Positions 47,963-60,680 of a stretch of DNA of 64,000 nucleotides are shown in pieces (the stretch's first letter is position 1; every line of letters starts with the position of its first letter). Both the position numbers and the translations under genes were made by a program. Source of the stretch: Hydractinia symbiolongicarpus (taxonomy: Eukaryota; Cnidaria; Hydrozoa; Anthoathecata; Hydractiniidae); contig NC_079881.1 of NCBI RefSeq assembly GCF_029227915.1, positions 5,644,001 through 5,708,000 of the forward strand, written 5' to 3'. Under the pieces are notes generated by a model. The model had not been told where the DNA came from. It did no database searches and saw only the letters and a list, made by a program, of their open reading frames with translations.

Positions 47963-50900
47963 TTAGGTTAAAAGACAAAAAGGAAACTTTTCATTGATTT
48001 CATTAATCAATCGGTTCATTTCTCTTTTTTTGACCTGAGAGGAAGTTAACATTGATTTAAATTCTATACTGTCAACACCATACTTCCACTTGTTTTCTTT
48101 CGTAGATGTAAGCAAAATATCATACTTTAAAGCACAATCAAAAATCATTTCGTGACAAGATATTCGTGCATCGTTATTAATCTTTACCAGTTCTTTAAAC
48201 GCTTCGTTTAATCTATTTAAAAGCAATAAAATCAACCCTTTTAAAAAAATGGGAATATGTAAGAGATCACTCTTCGATTCTCCAGCTACATCAATTGCAA
48301 TATTAATTTCTTTTAAAGCATTTTTATAGTCTCCTTTAACAATGTAAATTCTTCCAATGTTCATCAAAATACAAACTCTTTGATAATTCAGATTATACTC
48401 TGTAGCAATTTTGTTACTTTTAACAAGTACATTGAGACTCTCCTCGTAGTTTTTCTGACACCAAAAAATGCGTGCTTTAAGAAGAGTATAGTTGATATAC
48501 AAGACGTTGGACTGTTTTATATTCATTTCTTTGATAAGAGTTTCTATCTCAACCTCTATACTAGAAGCTCGAGTACTGTTTTTTAGTTTACATGATATGT
48601 CAGCTTTGACAGTTAAGATGTCCAGAAGAAATGCTTTTCGGGCGTCAGTAGATTCTCTCGCAATTCGTTCTAATTTTTTAATAATGTCTAAAGCAGCTGT
48701 GAATTCTCCTAGCAGATCTAATATCTTCATTCTCCTCATTAAAATATCAACATACTTAAATCCATCCTGTTCAAGCTTATAACTTGCCATATCTTCTTCG
48801 ATGCTTCTAAACATATTTTCACCTTTTTTCTTATCACCACATTTCAAATGGATTTCAGCATAATTTAACTTCCAAACAAGCACAAGAAGTTTCTTTTTTT
48901 TCAACACCCTCTTGAAATTAATTAATCCTTGTTCTAATAAATCAATAGCAGCTTTTTTGTTACCATCGAAAAAAAAATTACACTTAATTTGGTTCAGCAA
49001 TAATAAGCTAAAAACATCTTTAATGTCACGGGTATATTCTGGTGAAAGAATAACGCTAACCAATTCTTTTAAAAATTTATATTCTCCGCGATTTTTTGCA
49101 ACGTTGAAAACGATTAGGAGATCAAAGAATACACCTTGATTCCACAAATGTTTCACGTGTATGAACCAGATGTTTTCTTCATCGTTATCCCATGGAAATG
49201 AATTTTCGGATGCTTTCTCCAAAATATTACATAAATGTTTTTGAACAACTGCACTGTTTTTATTTGACTGTTCTTTTTCAGAATAAAATTTTAATACTTT
49301 TTGAACCAATTTATGCATAGTAACAACGGTAGCTTGAGTTACATCACTTTTCTTCTTCGATATGAGAGAATATTCACACAACATTTCCACAATCTCATTC
49401 AAATCAATTTCATCCTCTATATTTTCATCGAATAAAAATGTTTTTGTATTAATAAATGTTCCATCCATATGAGACATCATATTAATAACATCTTTTGCCA
49501 TTTCATGTTTATACAACTTCAGCTTTTCCAAAGCCATCTGCCATACTGTTAACAATGTTTTGTCATAAATCGCTTCCCCACATTTTGTCAAGTTAACATT
49601 TAAAAGCTGTGTTCTGTTTTTCCTAAACGCATCGAGGTATGTTTTTGTAGAGACGGAATTTCTTTTTATATAGCTTACAGCTTGCTGCATTGCTAAAGGA
49701 AGATGTTGTAGTTCGGTAATAAGGTCTTCTACAACTTCATTCTCCGACTCGTCAACAAATTGAAAAAAATTAACAGCCTCCTCTAATGTGAATACATCTA
49801 TATCAATTTGTTGAATTCCTAATCCAGACCACTGACTAAACTGAGATGTAATAATCATGTGAGGCTTTTTATTTAAGTTCAAGTTTTTAAGCACTGGTTG
49901 AATAGAATCCATGCATTCAACATTGTCAAAAACGAACAAGCAATTTGTGTTTATTAACGATTTGCAAATTACAGGTAGGAGAACTTCAATTGATCTATTG
50001 CCTGGATCAATGTTTAAGATGTGGGACAACTTAAGCAAAGAAGATTCCATTGAATCAGCATGAATCCAAAATACATTGTCGTAATATTTTTTGCCATAAA
50101 TATGAGCATATCTTGCAGCTGTTTCTGTTTTACCAATACCGCCTAAGCCAGTTAAAGCAACTGCACTGTAACTATAGTTTGTTGGAGTGTTCAAGTTTGT
50201 TGGAGTGTTTAACTTTCTGTAGAGTTCATCCAATACACTTTCCCTTCCAGTGAAATTAGATACGTTTTGATGGACGTTCCAAAAATGCTTTTCATCAGCT
50301 TCACCTAGCGAAAACAAAAAATTCAGTTTCTAAAATTTTTGATTTTGCAAAAACATCCTTTTAACCTACAACTGACATTCAGGCATGGGTAGGGACAATT
50401 ACAAACATAAATACACAATCATTTCGTCACTTTCAAAGTATAAAAATCTCGGTAGATCTTGAAATAATGAATTAGTTGTGTGCAGTAACATAATCATTTA
50501 TCAACAAATGACACATTATAATTTCCTCCTTTTTGAATTCGCGCTTTACGATGGAGTAAAATTTTGGATGCCTATCAAATGTCTTTAAAAAAATTAAAAA
50601 TACGGTGATATGTTATATCACCTTCAAATCCAGTATTTGCAGTAAAACACACTCTTGCTGTAGTTTCTCTGTCTTAAAGATGTTAGGTTTAAAAAGTAGA
50701 TAGTTTACGTACCAAATATATTGATGAAGATGTTTTTTAATGATTTTTCAAATTACATCGTGTCTCATAAAGACGTATAGACAATATTGGTAAGGAAGTA
50801 ACTGGTTCTCATTATTTTTGTTTTGCTTCTATTTATGTTATGGAAATAAAATAAATTCGCGTAACTAAATTTATTTGTTAGTACTTTACAGAAGATTTGC

Positions 50901-52823
50901 GAAAGAAAAATTCCTAATGCCGCAAAAACTTTTATTTGATACCTGAGACACGTTGTCCGTCTATTTGTAAGGTTTCTTTCAGCAGAGTGAGAATTAAAGA
51001 GATGAGTGATATAAGCAATTCACAAGCATAAAACGAAGCGGAAATTTGGATAGTACAAGCATATTGAGTCTTAGCTCATAATGCACTGTTATTATGATGA
51101 CTTTATTTTTTTTCTGATTTTTCATTTGGTTTGTTGTACACCCCCGTCCTTTTGTATATTTATCTGATTTGGAGGCCATGCGTGTCAGAGAAAACGTAAA
51201 AGTTCCATTAAACCAGTGATGTAGGCGTTTTATTATTCCTGTCCATTCGCAGCTTGTCTAATTCAATTTTTGTTTTTGGGCAGGAACATATATTCCATTA
51301 TTACCCGCGTAACATGGCGGCATTGATAACTTCTGGCGCAAAGTAATTACATAATTATATCAAAGGAGGGGTCTCCTGTTTGTTCTTTGCCGTGTTGAAA
51401 GTGTAAATATGCAAAACAGAAGTAAACAATACTGTAATGCAGAATTTTCTAACAACGCTTTTGAATGTTATGTATGTTTCAAAACCGTTTTATTTAGAGA
51501 ACATTTCTTGTGTTAATGATAAACCCATTATCGAACATACCTCCTTCAATATGTCGTAAATCGTTCTTAACCGTTGAAGATATTTTACTCGCCCAAATGC
51601 TGGCAATAATTTTCTGCAAAAGTTGAACAACTCAAAAAAAGTTTCAGATTACGGTGGTCCTTAAACGATATAGTTTTTATTAAGAAATTGCTTCTATATA
51701 CTGTTCCATAATTCTGTTTTCTTTGGATAATAAAGCAAACGTGCGTATAATGCATTAAATGTTATTTGGGACAGAATTTATCCTTGCCATGTATTACGGT
51801 ATTACCCACTTAAACATTTATTCTGCGGCTAAATATATTGTTTTATTTTTCCAATTGGTAGTTCACCAAACAATAAATCACACCAGAAAATTTATAATGA
51901 AGTGGGAAGAAGCACGCGTCGAGAGTAATAAATATATTACCTATTTCAAGCTCAGCTAATCTTTTCTCATGGTCTTCATATTTTTCTTCTAGGGTGGCAA
52001 GTCTGCTGTTCATTTCTTCAATTTCTTTATAATACTTATTGCATAAAAGATGCAGTCTTTTATATATATCATCTATAGCCTGGTTAACTTCTTGATTTTC
52101 AGAGCTTTTTTCGATATCCTCTTTAATGCCTGATATATTCTCTTTCATCTCAATAACTTCCCTAGCTAAGTCTGAAAGGTTAGATATATCAGTTGTATGT
52201 TCATCAACTAGTTGCTGTAATTGATTTTGCCCATATTGCAGATGATTCAACAACAGCCTAAAATAGTCCATTCTTTCTGGATCAAGTGACTTGTGCTTTA
52301 GGGTTTCTGTATCGATGACATATTCAAGGCCTTTTAAAATCTGATCACCTTCCAGCCAGATTGTAGTAAATTCTGACTCTTTTAAAGTGCATGGGTTGCT
52401 ATAATGGGCAATCTTGTTTCTAAATTTACGAGCACGTAGAACAAATGCACCAACACTCATATCTTTTTTAGATAGACATTTTTGTCTCCATCCTCCGTTT
52501 GGAGAAGGCAAGGCTGTGCAATTTATAACTAACGATATAATTAAGGTAGTATCAAACTTTGCAGAATCGGTTTGTTGATTATCAGGAAACAAAAGCAACC
52601 ATTGATCATCGTTAATAATCTTTTCACTCTTTAACTTAATTAATGTTGCATGATGGTTTCGCAGTTCGTTATATAATCTTCTTGGATCGGAAGGTAAACC
52701 TATGTAAGTACTTTTATTAGTCACGTTATGTAATATATTTAACAATGCTTTTTTCATAAAGTTCTCAACATATAAGGATAACTTCAACCAGAATTCGCAA
52801 AGTGAAATGATATTTGGTGCCAT
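47963..52823 (-). CDS. HEPN-coiled coil-NB-ARC-TPR protein (NLR-like)
   Basis: Two minus-strand exons, 52823-51941 and 50304-47963, joined in phase 1 by GT/AG over a 1,636-base intron, give 1,074 residues. Residues 1-160 resemble the DZIP3-type HEPN domain, including RNKIAH (135-140), the R-x4-H signature of HEPN ribonucleases. A coiled coil spans about 215-294. A STAND ATPase of NB-ARC type follows: P-loop GLGGIGKT (347-354), Walker B LFVFDN (417-422), a TSQ sensor near 447 and LPLA (496-499). From about 640 to the end it is helical and TPR-like. No signal peptide or membrane segment, so cytosolic. The plan suits an NLR-like sensor: TPRs sense, ATP drives assembly, HEPN may signal or cut RNA. 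Family features are seen; the immune role is inferred. The linker 330-340 repeats NTPTN twice. Confidence 0.88.
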
Positions 52824-53520
52824 GGTTTGACTTTTTTATTAACAAGGCTTTCAATCTAAAGATAAAACCATTAATAAGTTACAAGGGAAAAAATGCAAAA
52901 CTAACCAATATAAAGAAAATTTATATCAGGGTATAATGACAAATGACAATTGTCTAACAGTTACACCATGACATCTTAATACTTTTCCGATCTCTTACTT
53001 TTGAAAAAAGTGTTGCCATGGGAACGTTTTGAACGCTCTGGAGCATATTTATATCTCCTGCTACAATCAGATGTAACCGTACTTTGTTAAACGACAAATT
53101 TGTTTTAAAAGTATTTGTAGGACGTAAGATATATTTGTGGTTATTTTTGACCAAGTTAATATTCGTGCCAGTTAACCGTCTGGATTTTGCAAGAGGGCAA
53201 TACGGGTTTTTAGGCATTCTGATTGGCTTAGCGCTCTTGACGACGGGCCGATATGGAGCGGTATTGCCCATCGTCAAGAAAATGGTAGTCTTTGTTGACA
53301 AGCCCGAAAAACAAGTTACAAGAAGCTTTATTACAACTTTACTACAACTTTTTATAAAAATCTTTTAACGTTGTTTGCTTGGCGATGGGCAAGGACTCCA
53401 AATTCCATGTAAACTTCATTTTATTAAAAATGCCAATTTAATTGATAAATTGAAGGAAATTTTGCCACCATTGATGCAATAAAAATGAATAAAAATGAAA
53501 ACATTTTTTTTTATTTTCCT
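52824..53520. other. Upstream region of the NLR-like gene
   Basis: Overlapping open frames on both strands (52954-53301 minus, 53084-53368 plus) have no recognisable domains or clear gene structure. The region is probably promoter and 5' UTR. Confidence 0.35.
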
Positions 53521-53529
53521 ATAAGATTT

Positions 53530-53723
53530 TATTTATCGATACACAAATTTTCGAATTAACGAGCACAATGTAGCCTTGGGACTAAAAAATTGTTCGAATT
53601 AGTGGAGTTCGAATTAAGCAGCTCAAAATATAAGACTTTATTAAACCAAACTCAAGGGACTTGGCAATTTGTTCGAAATAACGGAAAGTTCGAATTAAGC
53701 GGCATTCGAATTTACGTCTACTG
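53530..53723. mobile_element. pogo-like terminal fragment
   Basis: Ends CGTCTACTG followed by TA and carries several spaced TTCGAATTA or GTTCGAA motifs, the subterminal pattern of pogo/Tigger elements. The opposite end was not found, so it is a one-ended fragment. Confidence 0.45.
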
Positions 53724-53869
53724 TATATAATTCCTACAATACAATTATCAATAAAACATTTTCATAGGATAGAAACAGCCACAATTAACGGACGTCTACT
53801 GTATATAACTCCTACAATACAATTATGGATAAAACATTTTCATAGGATAGAAACAGCCACAATTTCTAG
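53714..53869. repeat. 78-bp tandem duplication
   Basis: ACGTCTACTGTATATAA or ..ACTCC to CAGCCACAATT occurs twice with period 78 and few changes. It copies the last bases of the pogo-like end with its flank. Confidence 0.85.
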
Positions 53870-56800
53870 TTTGACTGTTAAAATAACCATATTCAGCAAC
53901 ATTCTGGCTGGATGCTTCTTCAACATGACTAGTTAACTAGCTAGCTACATTGTCCATAAAAACGATGATCTGATATTCAGTTTTATCAATAATACTAAAT
54001 ACAGGACGAAAAAATTATAACAAATACGTCTCCTGTGATTTTCAGACTTGTTCCTTCAGCTTTTTGGTTACTCAGCCAATATAAAACTCGTTGAAACCCA
54101 TGTTATTCTTGGCTGGTTGGGTTAATTCGATTTGTTTCAAATTTTGACCTCAAGTGTAAACGAAAGTAGTACTAGTGGATTATATTTTTTTAAGAACATT
54201 AAACCGAAATTCTTATTTTTTATTTTCATCTAACTAAGACGGTTAACAAATACAATACTAAACGATTACGGCGGGCTGTACCGCAAAATATCGCCCGAGG
54301 TCTGAAACAATACAGCAGTACGAATCTTACAATCTGCATTATTATATAAATGACCAAAAAATTGGTGTCCAACAACTGCGGTATGTGATATTTAAAATCT
54401 AAATCTACTAAATTTACTTGCTCTGAAAATTATTTGGAAGGAAAAAGAAGTTTACCAAAGTATTTCAAATTACATCTCACCCATCAAATTTAAATCACTC
54501 AAAACGTCACACAAAAAATAAGCTGATTAATGTCAAACACAAATCTCTTTCATTGGTAAAATCAGTTAGTTTATTACAAACCCAGCCAAAGGTTGTCACA
54601 AAATGTGAAAGATAAACAATAAATTGTTCCTCTGACAGAAGTTTTTTATCTAAGGTGCCAAAAAAATCGATTGCAAGGATAAATTATAATGCAACAAAAC
54701 GTTTTTGATATATTGCATATGGTCCTTCTTCTCTAAACTTTGAACAAAATGTAAAAAAAAAACGGTTTTTAAACCCAAAATTAATAAAAACCAGTCCTTT
54801 TAGCAACTGGCATGCTGTTTTGCCATCAATAAAGTTTAACACAAAATTTTAAATCTCACATAGGATTCAAATGTTTACATAAAATATGTATTGGCAGAAA
54901 TTTTTTTTGGCTAATTAGTCAAATTAGAAATGCAAAAAAAAAGTCGTAATGACTCATGTTAAAACAACAATAATCAATCTAACAGTTCATTTTATGTCAA
55001 TATTTACAGCAAATTTGCAACACAAAGTACGAATTCTAAATAATACTAAATTTGCTTATTTTGGTCTGTTGCATATCCATGATATGCCACAAAAGTTGGT
55101 AAGTAAAAGATTAGGGGTTAACGACAAAATCAAAGTTTGCAAAATTTAATTTTCTTGCTACTATAGTATCTATTGCATATGCCCTCTAACACAATATTTT
55201 AATCCCTAATGCCAAAGAAAAACAGTTTGCAACAAAAATCAGTTGTTTTGGTGATACAGCATACGCTCTTTCCCCACAAAAGCTATACAACGTGTAAAAA
55301 GAAAGAATGGTTGTAGGGAGTATTTCTGATTCAACAAAAATCAGTTTTTTTTACATTTTGTATATTGTCCTTACCCATTAAATCATACACAAAATATTTA
55401 AAAAAAAGGATTTGGAACGCATCAAATTTAAATTGAGAAGGATCACTATCTCCTCCCTAGTAAGAACTTATACACAAAATATAGAAAAACACTGCTCGCA
55501 AGGTGTAAAGTCAAATTCTACAAAAATTAGTTTTCTCGGTATATATTGCATGATTCTTTTGCCACAAAAGTAAAAATAAAAAATAAATAATCAAAAACTC
55601 ATGTAAACTGCAACAAAATCAAAAAATGTGAAACATTTACGTAAATTTTCCCCATAATGTCAAAAACACAGGATTTTCAGTGTTAAAAAAACACAGGTTT
55701 TTCAGTGTTAGCATGTAGTACTCCCTCAAAAGAGTTTAGACTTTCCTTAAATAACACAAAATGTTATAAACAAAAACATTTGAGTCAGAGCATCTAGAAC
55801 AGCAAAAATCACCACACTTAAGCTACCTGAATTACTACATGGTAACTAAAAATGCCTTTGTCGCATTGCATGCAACCGATGTAAGTTTAGTTACACAAAA
55901 TGTGAAAAATACATTATATATACAGAGCCGATCGCGAGTAAATATACACTAGTATTAAACTACGGGTACGAGTAATTTCTTCTGTGGATATTTCACGAGT
56001 ACGCGACAAGTATGCTGCGCGTATGAGTACACCAACAATACTTGCACATTTATGCTACTGTACTCACACAGTACTCGCTAGATTGCACGTTAGGCAAACG
56101 GTATAACTAAACGAAAAACTTTCCAATATTTTCTAAAAATGTATTTCGGTGTTTACGCTAATTTTTCTTTCATTTTTTTAATGATATTTTGTTACTATCA
56201 AAGATTTCTTTTATGTTTTAGTTATTTTGGAATTTTATTTCTTTGAAAGACGATTATAAATATATAAAGCTTAAATATATAAAATCACAAAAACCCGACT
56301 GAACTGAAGATATAAATATTTGCCGTTTTCCTTTAACAAATGACACAAGTTATAGTAAAAGTTCTTTAAAAGAACCCAATACATATGACCGTACTTCACT
56401 TACTTGCTTTATTTTCAGGGTTCGAAGTAACGCTATAAAGTGATTCGTGATAATTTATTGATTTGGTTAGGACAATGACTCTGTAGGCGGAAATATAGGT
56501 GTTTAGATTGGGAGAAAATGCACTTGTGGCCAATTTATGTTGGTGTTGGATTTACTGAAAAACATCATTTTTACAGTGTTACTTTCTTCTTTCGTTTGTT
56601 TTTTATGTTCCACAGCGAGTTGAAGATGTCATTGAGATTACATGCTAACACTTTAAGCACTGGCGTTTCGTTGATTTACTATCGAATCAGCAGTCCCATT
56701 TAGAACTATGCCACAGGGACCTGAAACTCCGAAGAGCCAGACGAGTCTGAACTGATTCGCGTTATATTCAACTCAACTGCGGGAAAGTGCGCACCAACGC

Positions 56801-57340
56801 AAGTTATATATGATAGCCAGAACGAGGAAGAACCTCAATTGCCTCACGACAAAGTCGTAACTTTCAAGCTCTCTTTAGACATACATTGCGCTCATCGTGG
56901 TTGTTGACTCAGGTTTATTCAGCTATATTAAAAAATATTCGATGTAAACAGAAAAAGTTTTTTTTATTTTACCTTCCATCGAGGTTATAATGTTAAAATG
57001 ATTGACGAGTTATTTAAGATTGGAGAAGCATTAAAGAGAGCAAGCACTCGTGTTTGTAGATTGGAGTATCTGGTTGGTTAATCGGTAATTTAATAAATTT
57101 TTCAAACGTTGTATGGCTATTAATTTTTATTTACCTGGGATAAGTTGAAAAAAAAAACTTTACCTCTAAGCGATAGTGTTGTTTTTCTTTTTCTTCTTCC
57201 CTACAGTTAATAAAATGAATAATTTTTGTCTTGAATTGATTTATTTTCTTAAATAATACATTATTAAGTAGTTTCATATTTATATCAATCTTCGTTCAAC
57301 GTTTTCATTGGTTATAAATATTGAATGCACTGAATAAACC
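53870..57340. other. Intergenic, no gene seen
   Basis: Long AT-rich stretch. Repeated phrases such as CACAAAATnT and AACAAAAATCAG give weak irregular repetition, but no gene is supported. Confidence 0.45.
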
Positions 57341-57344
57341 TTAA

Positions 57345-58418
57345 ATGAAAATCATCGGTACCCTATTGGTTTCTTGCAAATATGAAGGTCTGCATTCCAA
57401 TATATTTTCCAATCGTATTTAGTCATTTCTAGCGGTTTTATGTGTTTCAGGTGGTGTTGGTATACTGTTTTTATTAGTTTGTCTACAGTTTTGACGAAAG
57501 TCACTACACCATCGTCTCCGCGGTAGGGGATTGTTTTGTATTTTGTTAGACCTTCAACGTGGATGCAAAATCCGCATGGCTTTTGATGTTGCTACGTTTT
57601 TGTGTATGAGCCCTCCCTATTCATTTTTTAATTCGATTCAATATTCTGTGTGATGGAGTCAAAGTCAGCATATATCACATAAGGTACTCGCGTCGATCTA
57701 TTAGAGTTAGTAAACACTAGCTTTTAATAGGACTTCGGCATATCTACCACAACAAACCCTTTGTCTGCAATTTTTGAACGTGTCTATTATATGCAGATTC
57801 TAACTGAAAAGGATTGATGCAATGCTTACATACAAATTTTGCAATGTCGTGGTGATTTATCTGTGATAATACTAGTCTTGGAAAGGTCTTTATCTGACAA
57901 TAATGACTGGTTTGTCCATCGGATAGTAGTAGAAGGTTTATTGCTTCTTTGTGGTCTGTAACTCATATGAGGTAGATCATTTTTTCATAACCGAACCCGT
58001 TAAACTTTATATTGTTCTGTTACTCAAATTTAGTTATGTCTTTAATGGTTACCAAAAATTCAATGTTGTTGAAGTTGAGATCGTTGACGCATTCTTGTGT
58101 TTTGTTTGTCTCTTTGCATTCTTTTGTGGATGAAGTATTGCATTAGTATTGTGTACATAAAACATTTATTTTCATCATTTTAACGTTTATTACGGCTTTT
58201 TTTGCCTTTAATTTTTGTGGTCGGTCGATATAAGTTGATCCTCTTACATCCATTTATTCAGCTTAAAATTTTTTTAACTCTTCAAATATCAGTGGAATTG
58301 TCCTGTAAAGTCATCATTTCAAGAAAAATGTTTGCAATTCCGCATAATTAAATCTTTTTACAAACGTTGGCGAAAGGATTTTTGCAAGTAGTAGTTAATA
58401 GTTTCTTGAACCTTTTTA
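57345..58418 (-). pseudogene. Decayed Polinton/Maverick DNA polymerase B fragment
   Basis: Minus-strand reading across shifting frames gives, in order, the usual blocks of Polinton-type protein-primed polymerases upstream of the polymerase core. These are a GSTYID..P-KL-KKA-INVKN block near 58200, a zinc-knuckle-like HYC..KTFPRLV-SQI and F-C-x2-C block near 57850, VPYVIYADFDSI (exonuclease Asp-x-Asp type) near 57690, and PCGFC with YRGDDGV near 57540. Many stops and frameshifts break it. No integrase, ATPase or capsid genes are near, so it is an old fragment. Confidence 0.65.
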
Positions 58419-58520
58419 TCTATATTATAATGCCCGTATACGTCTGTCTGTCTGTCTGTCTGTCACGCAAAATGGTAGCTTAGCTGCGCATAGCTGCTTC
58501 CCTCTAACCACGCCTGAGCA
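58419..58520 (+). mobile_element. Helitron-like 5' terminus
   Basis: TCTATATTATAATGCCCGTA then (GTCT)n and CACGCAAAATGGTAGC, as in the elements at 60314 and 60495, after an A. No matching 3' hairpin was found before 59 kb, so the right end is unknown. Confidence 0.55.
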
Positions 58521-59345
58521 ATGCTAAAACAATCATAGTATTTGTTTTTTTCGTAACCTTTGTATCGTCCTACCAACCTTTTTATGCATCTTTTTAAAGT
58601 CACGTCACTTTTTACCACGAATTTCGATACTGCAAAAAGTCGACATTTTAGACCTAGCCACCCCTACCATTCCTCTGGACCATTAATACGGAGTATTAAG
58701 CCTTTCTGCGCCGGACTTTAATTTCATTAACCAATCAGAAACCTTATTCGTTTCACGTGTTTACGCAACCTTGCGTTTAAGTTTTGGCCGGGGCGTCCAT
58801 GAGATCACCAGAATATCGCAACCACGAGGTCACGAGGACGGATTGGTTTTACATTGGTTTTACACACTTAATCTTTTCCCCATCTTTTCCCATTTTCTGT
58901 AAAGCACTTAGCTACACCTTAACGTTTCACCCCTTTATATTTTTTAAATTCTTGCAAAAGAATGCCAGGGTTAACGCATTCTCATGTAAATATATTATCA
59001 CGTTCTCTAGCCATGTATAAATCTTAAACAAACCAATTTTAGGATTTTAGCTAGGAACGTAGATTTCGTGGCAGTATTCTGCTGAAGCTAGCTAGCTGTA
59101 TTTATTCCCATTCTTTTAAAGTTTTTATTCAGTTTGGTATATCAATATTTATTGTATGTAGCTAGCTAGCTCTTTTGAGCTACCTCTGGCTAAAAAGTGA
59201 AAGTAGCCAAATGCAGTTTTTAGCTAGATACAACAAATTTCTTATTTAATAATTTTTATGATGCTAAATATAGTTAGGTAACTACACATTTTATTACTGT
59301 CATGAAAACTTATTCCGCAAAGTAATTTTTTTAGCTGGACAGAGT
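58521..59345. other. Intergenic, no gene seen
   Basis: May include the body of the Helitron-like element. The 78-codon frame at 58784-59020 has no recognisable content. Confidence 0.35.
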
Positions 59346-59351
59346 AACGAT

Positions 59352-59587
59352 GGGCTTTTTCCTGTGTTTTTAATTAAACCGTTGTGTTAAAGTTTTTTTG
59401 AAAAATGGTATTACGCCTATTACTTATGTGTTTACCTGTAATAAGCGTTCAACCTGGTATTAACAACGGGCTGTTTTGTGTGTTTTTTATTTAAATTGAA
59501 ATTGTAATAAGTTTTTTTGGGAAAGGCCTATTACGCCTATACGCATTTGTGACACTGTTTACCTGTACTAAGCGCCCAGTCCGGTGT
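59352..59587. repeat. Imperfect tandem duplication, about 120 bp
   Basis: Two copies share GGCTTTTTCCTGTGTTTTTA or GGCTGTTTTGTGTG, then GTTTTTTTG, ATTACGCCTAT and TTTACCTGTAATAAGCG or TTTACCTGTACTAAGCG. They lie just before the frame at 59589. Confidence 0.7.
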
Positions 59588-59588
59588 C

Positions 59589-60002
59589 ATGAATGCTCCT
59601 AATGATGATTTGGCTAATGAACGGGCTAAACACCAATTTGACATAACGGCTACCATTTTTATATGGATAAATCAATGTCGTGAAAAACCATCACATTCAC
59701 GAACGGACAAGGCAATTAAAAGTGTCCTTATATTGGAAAAGTCCTCAACATCAATTTCTTACAAAGAGAACCAGGATGAGGCAATGCTTGCTTCAATTTA
59801 TCCTGGGGTCAGTACCGATTCCATTCGATCAAAAATAAAAAGCACAGAAAATTTTAAAAATGCAGTTAATTTCTTAGCTGAAAGCAGTTTAAAAACGCCT
59901 TTTTTTCCACAAGATATTGTAGCTCTTTTCCAAATAAAAAACATTTGGAGAATAAGCGATTACAAATTGATGAAGATCGCCCAATCATGGTTGCAAAGTT
60001 GA
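59589..60002 (+). CDS. Unrecognised 137-residue open frame
   Basis: A plus-strand frame with ordinary composition (charged, few low-complexity runs), longer than most chance frames in this AT-rich sequence. It has no signal peptide, membrane segment or motif that I recognise. Its transposon-rich surroundings make it more likely part of an element than a host gene. It could also be chance. Confidence 0.3.
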   Translation: MNAPNDDLANERAKHQFDITATIFIWINQCREKPSHSRTDKAIKSVLILEKSSTSISYKENQDEAMLASIYPGVSTDSIRSKIKSTENFKNAVNFLAESSLKTPFFPQDIVALFQIKNIWRISDYKLMKIAQSWLQS

Positions 60003-60313
60003 GATATAGCTTCTCTATTTAGATAAGGCATTATTGGGTGTGGATTTCGTTATGTTTAGTATATATATACGTGTTTATAACATTTTACATAACTTTAGTC
60101 GAGCGATACCATAAATCTGCTAGTCAGAGTCATTAATTTGTTCACAGTTTTATTTAAATCACAAAAACACTGGGAAGTTGCCTAAAGCTGGATTACATGT
60201 ACTGTTTTAAAGCTGACACTCAAATTACAGTACGATATGTCATCTCTGATTTACAGGGACAAACACATGTAACATTGTAATTCTTATTTTGATGTATATC
60301 TATTGTTATATTA

Positions 60314-60455
60314 TCTATATTATAATACCCGTATACGTCTGTCTGTCTGTCTGTCACGCAAAATGGTAGCTTAGCTGCGCAAGTAGCGAGGCGCACGCAA
60401 TGTGGTATAAAAGGGAAGGGCGAACCCGTGGATTTTTCCACGGGCCACCGACTAG
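60314..60455 (+). mobile_element. Non-autonomous Helitron, 142 bp
   Basis: It starts TCTATATTATAATACCC after an A, and ends with the hairpin CCCGTGG-ATTTTT-CCACGGG, ten bases, then CTAG before T. TC start, 3' hairpin, CTRR end and A|T insertion site are the Helitron hallmarks. Without coding sequence it must have moved in trans. Confidence 0.75.
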
Positions 60456-60680
60456 TATTTACTTTTTACATTGAAAACAACTAATAAATATGGCTCACTA
60501 TATTATAATACCCGTATACGTCTGTCGGTCTGTCTGTCACGCAAAATGGTAGCTTAGCTGCGCAAGTAGCGATGCGCACACAATGTGGTATAAAAGGGAA
60601 GGGCGAACCCGTGGATTTTTCCACGGGCCACCGACTAGTATTTACTTTTTACATTGAAAACAACTAATAAATATGGCTCA
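60456..60680. repeat. Second copy of a 183-bp unit containing the Helitron
   Basis: The Helitron (second copy 60495-60638) plus the following TATTTACTTTTTACATTG..ATGGCTCA segment is repeated with period 183. The second copy begins TCACTATATT, not TCTATATT, showing it arose by tandem duplication. Confidence 0.8.

Noticed and set aside
52954-53301. 115-codon minus-strand frame upstream of the NLR-like gene
   Set aside because: No domain, signal peptide or splice context, and it overlaps an equally long plus-strand frame. Treated as promoter or UTR.
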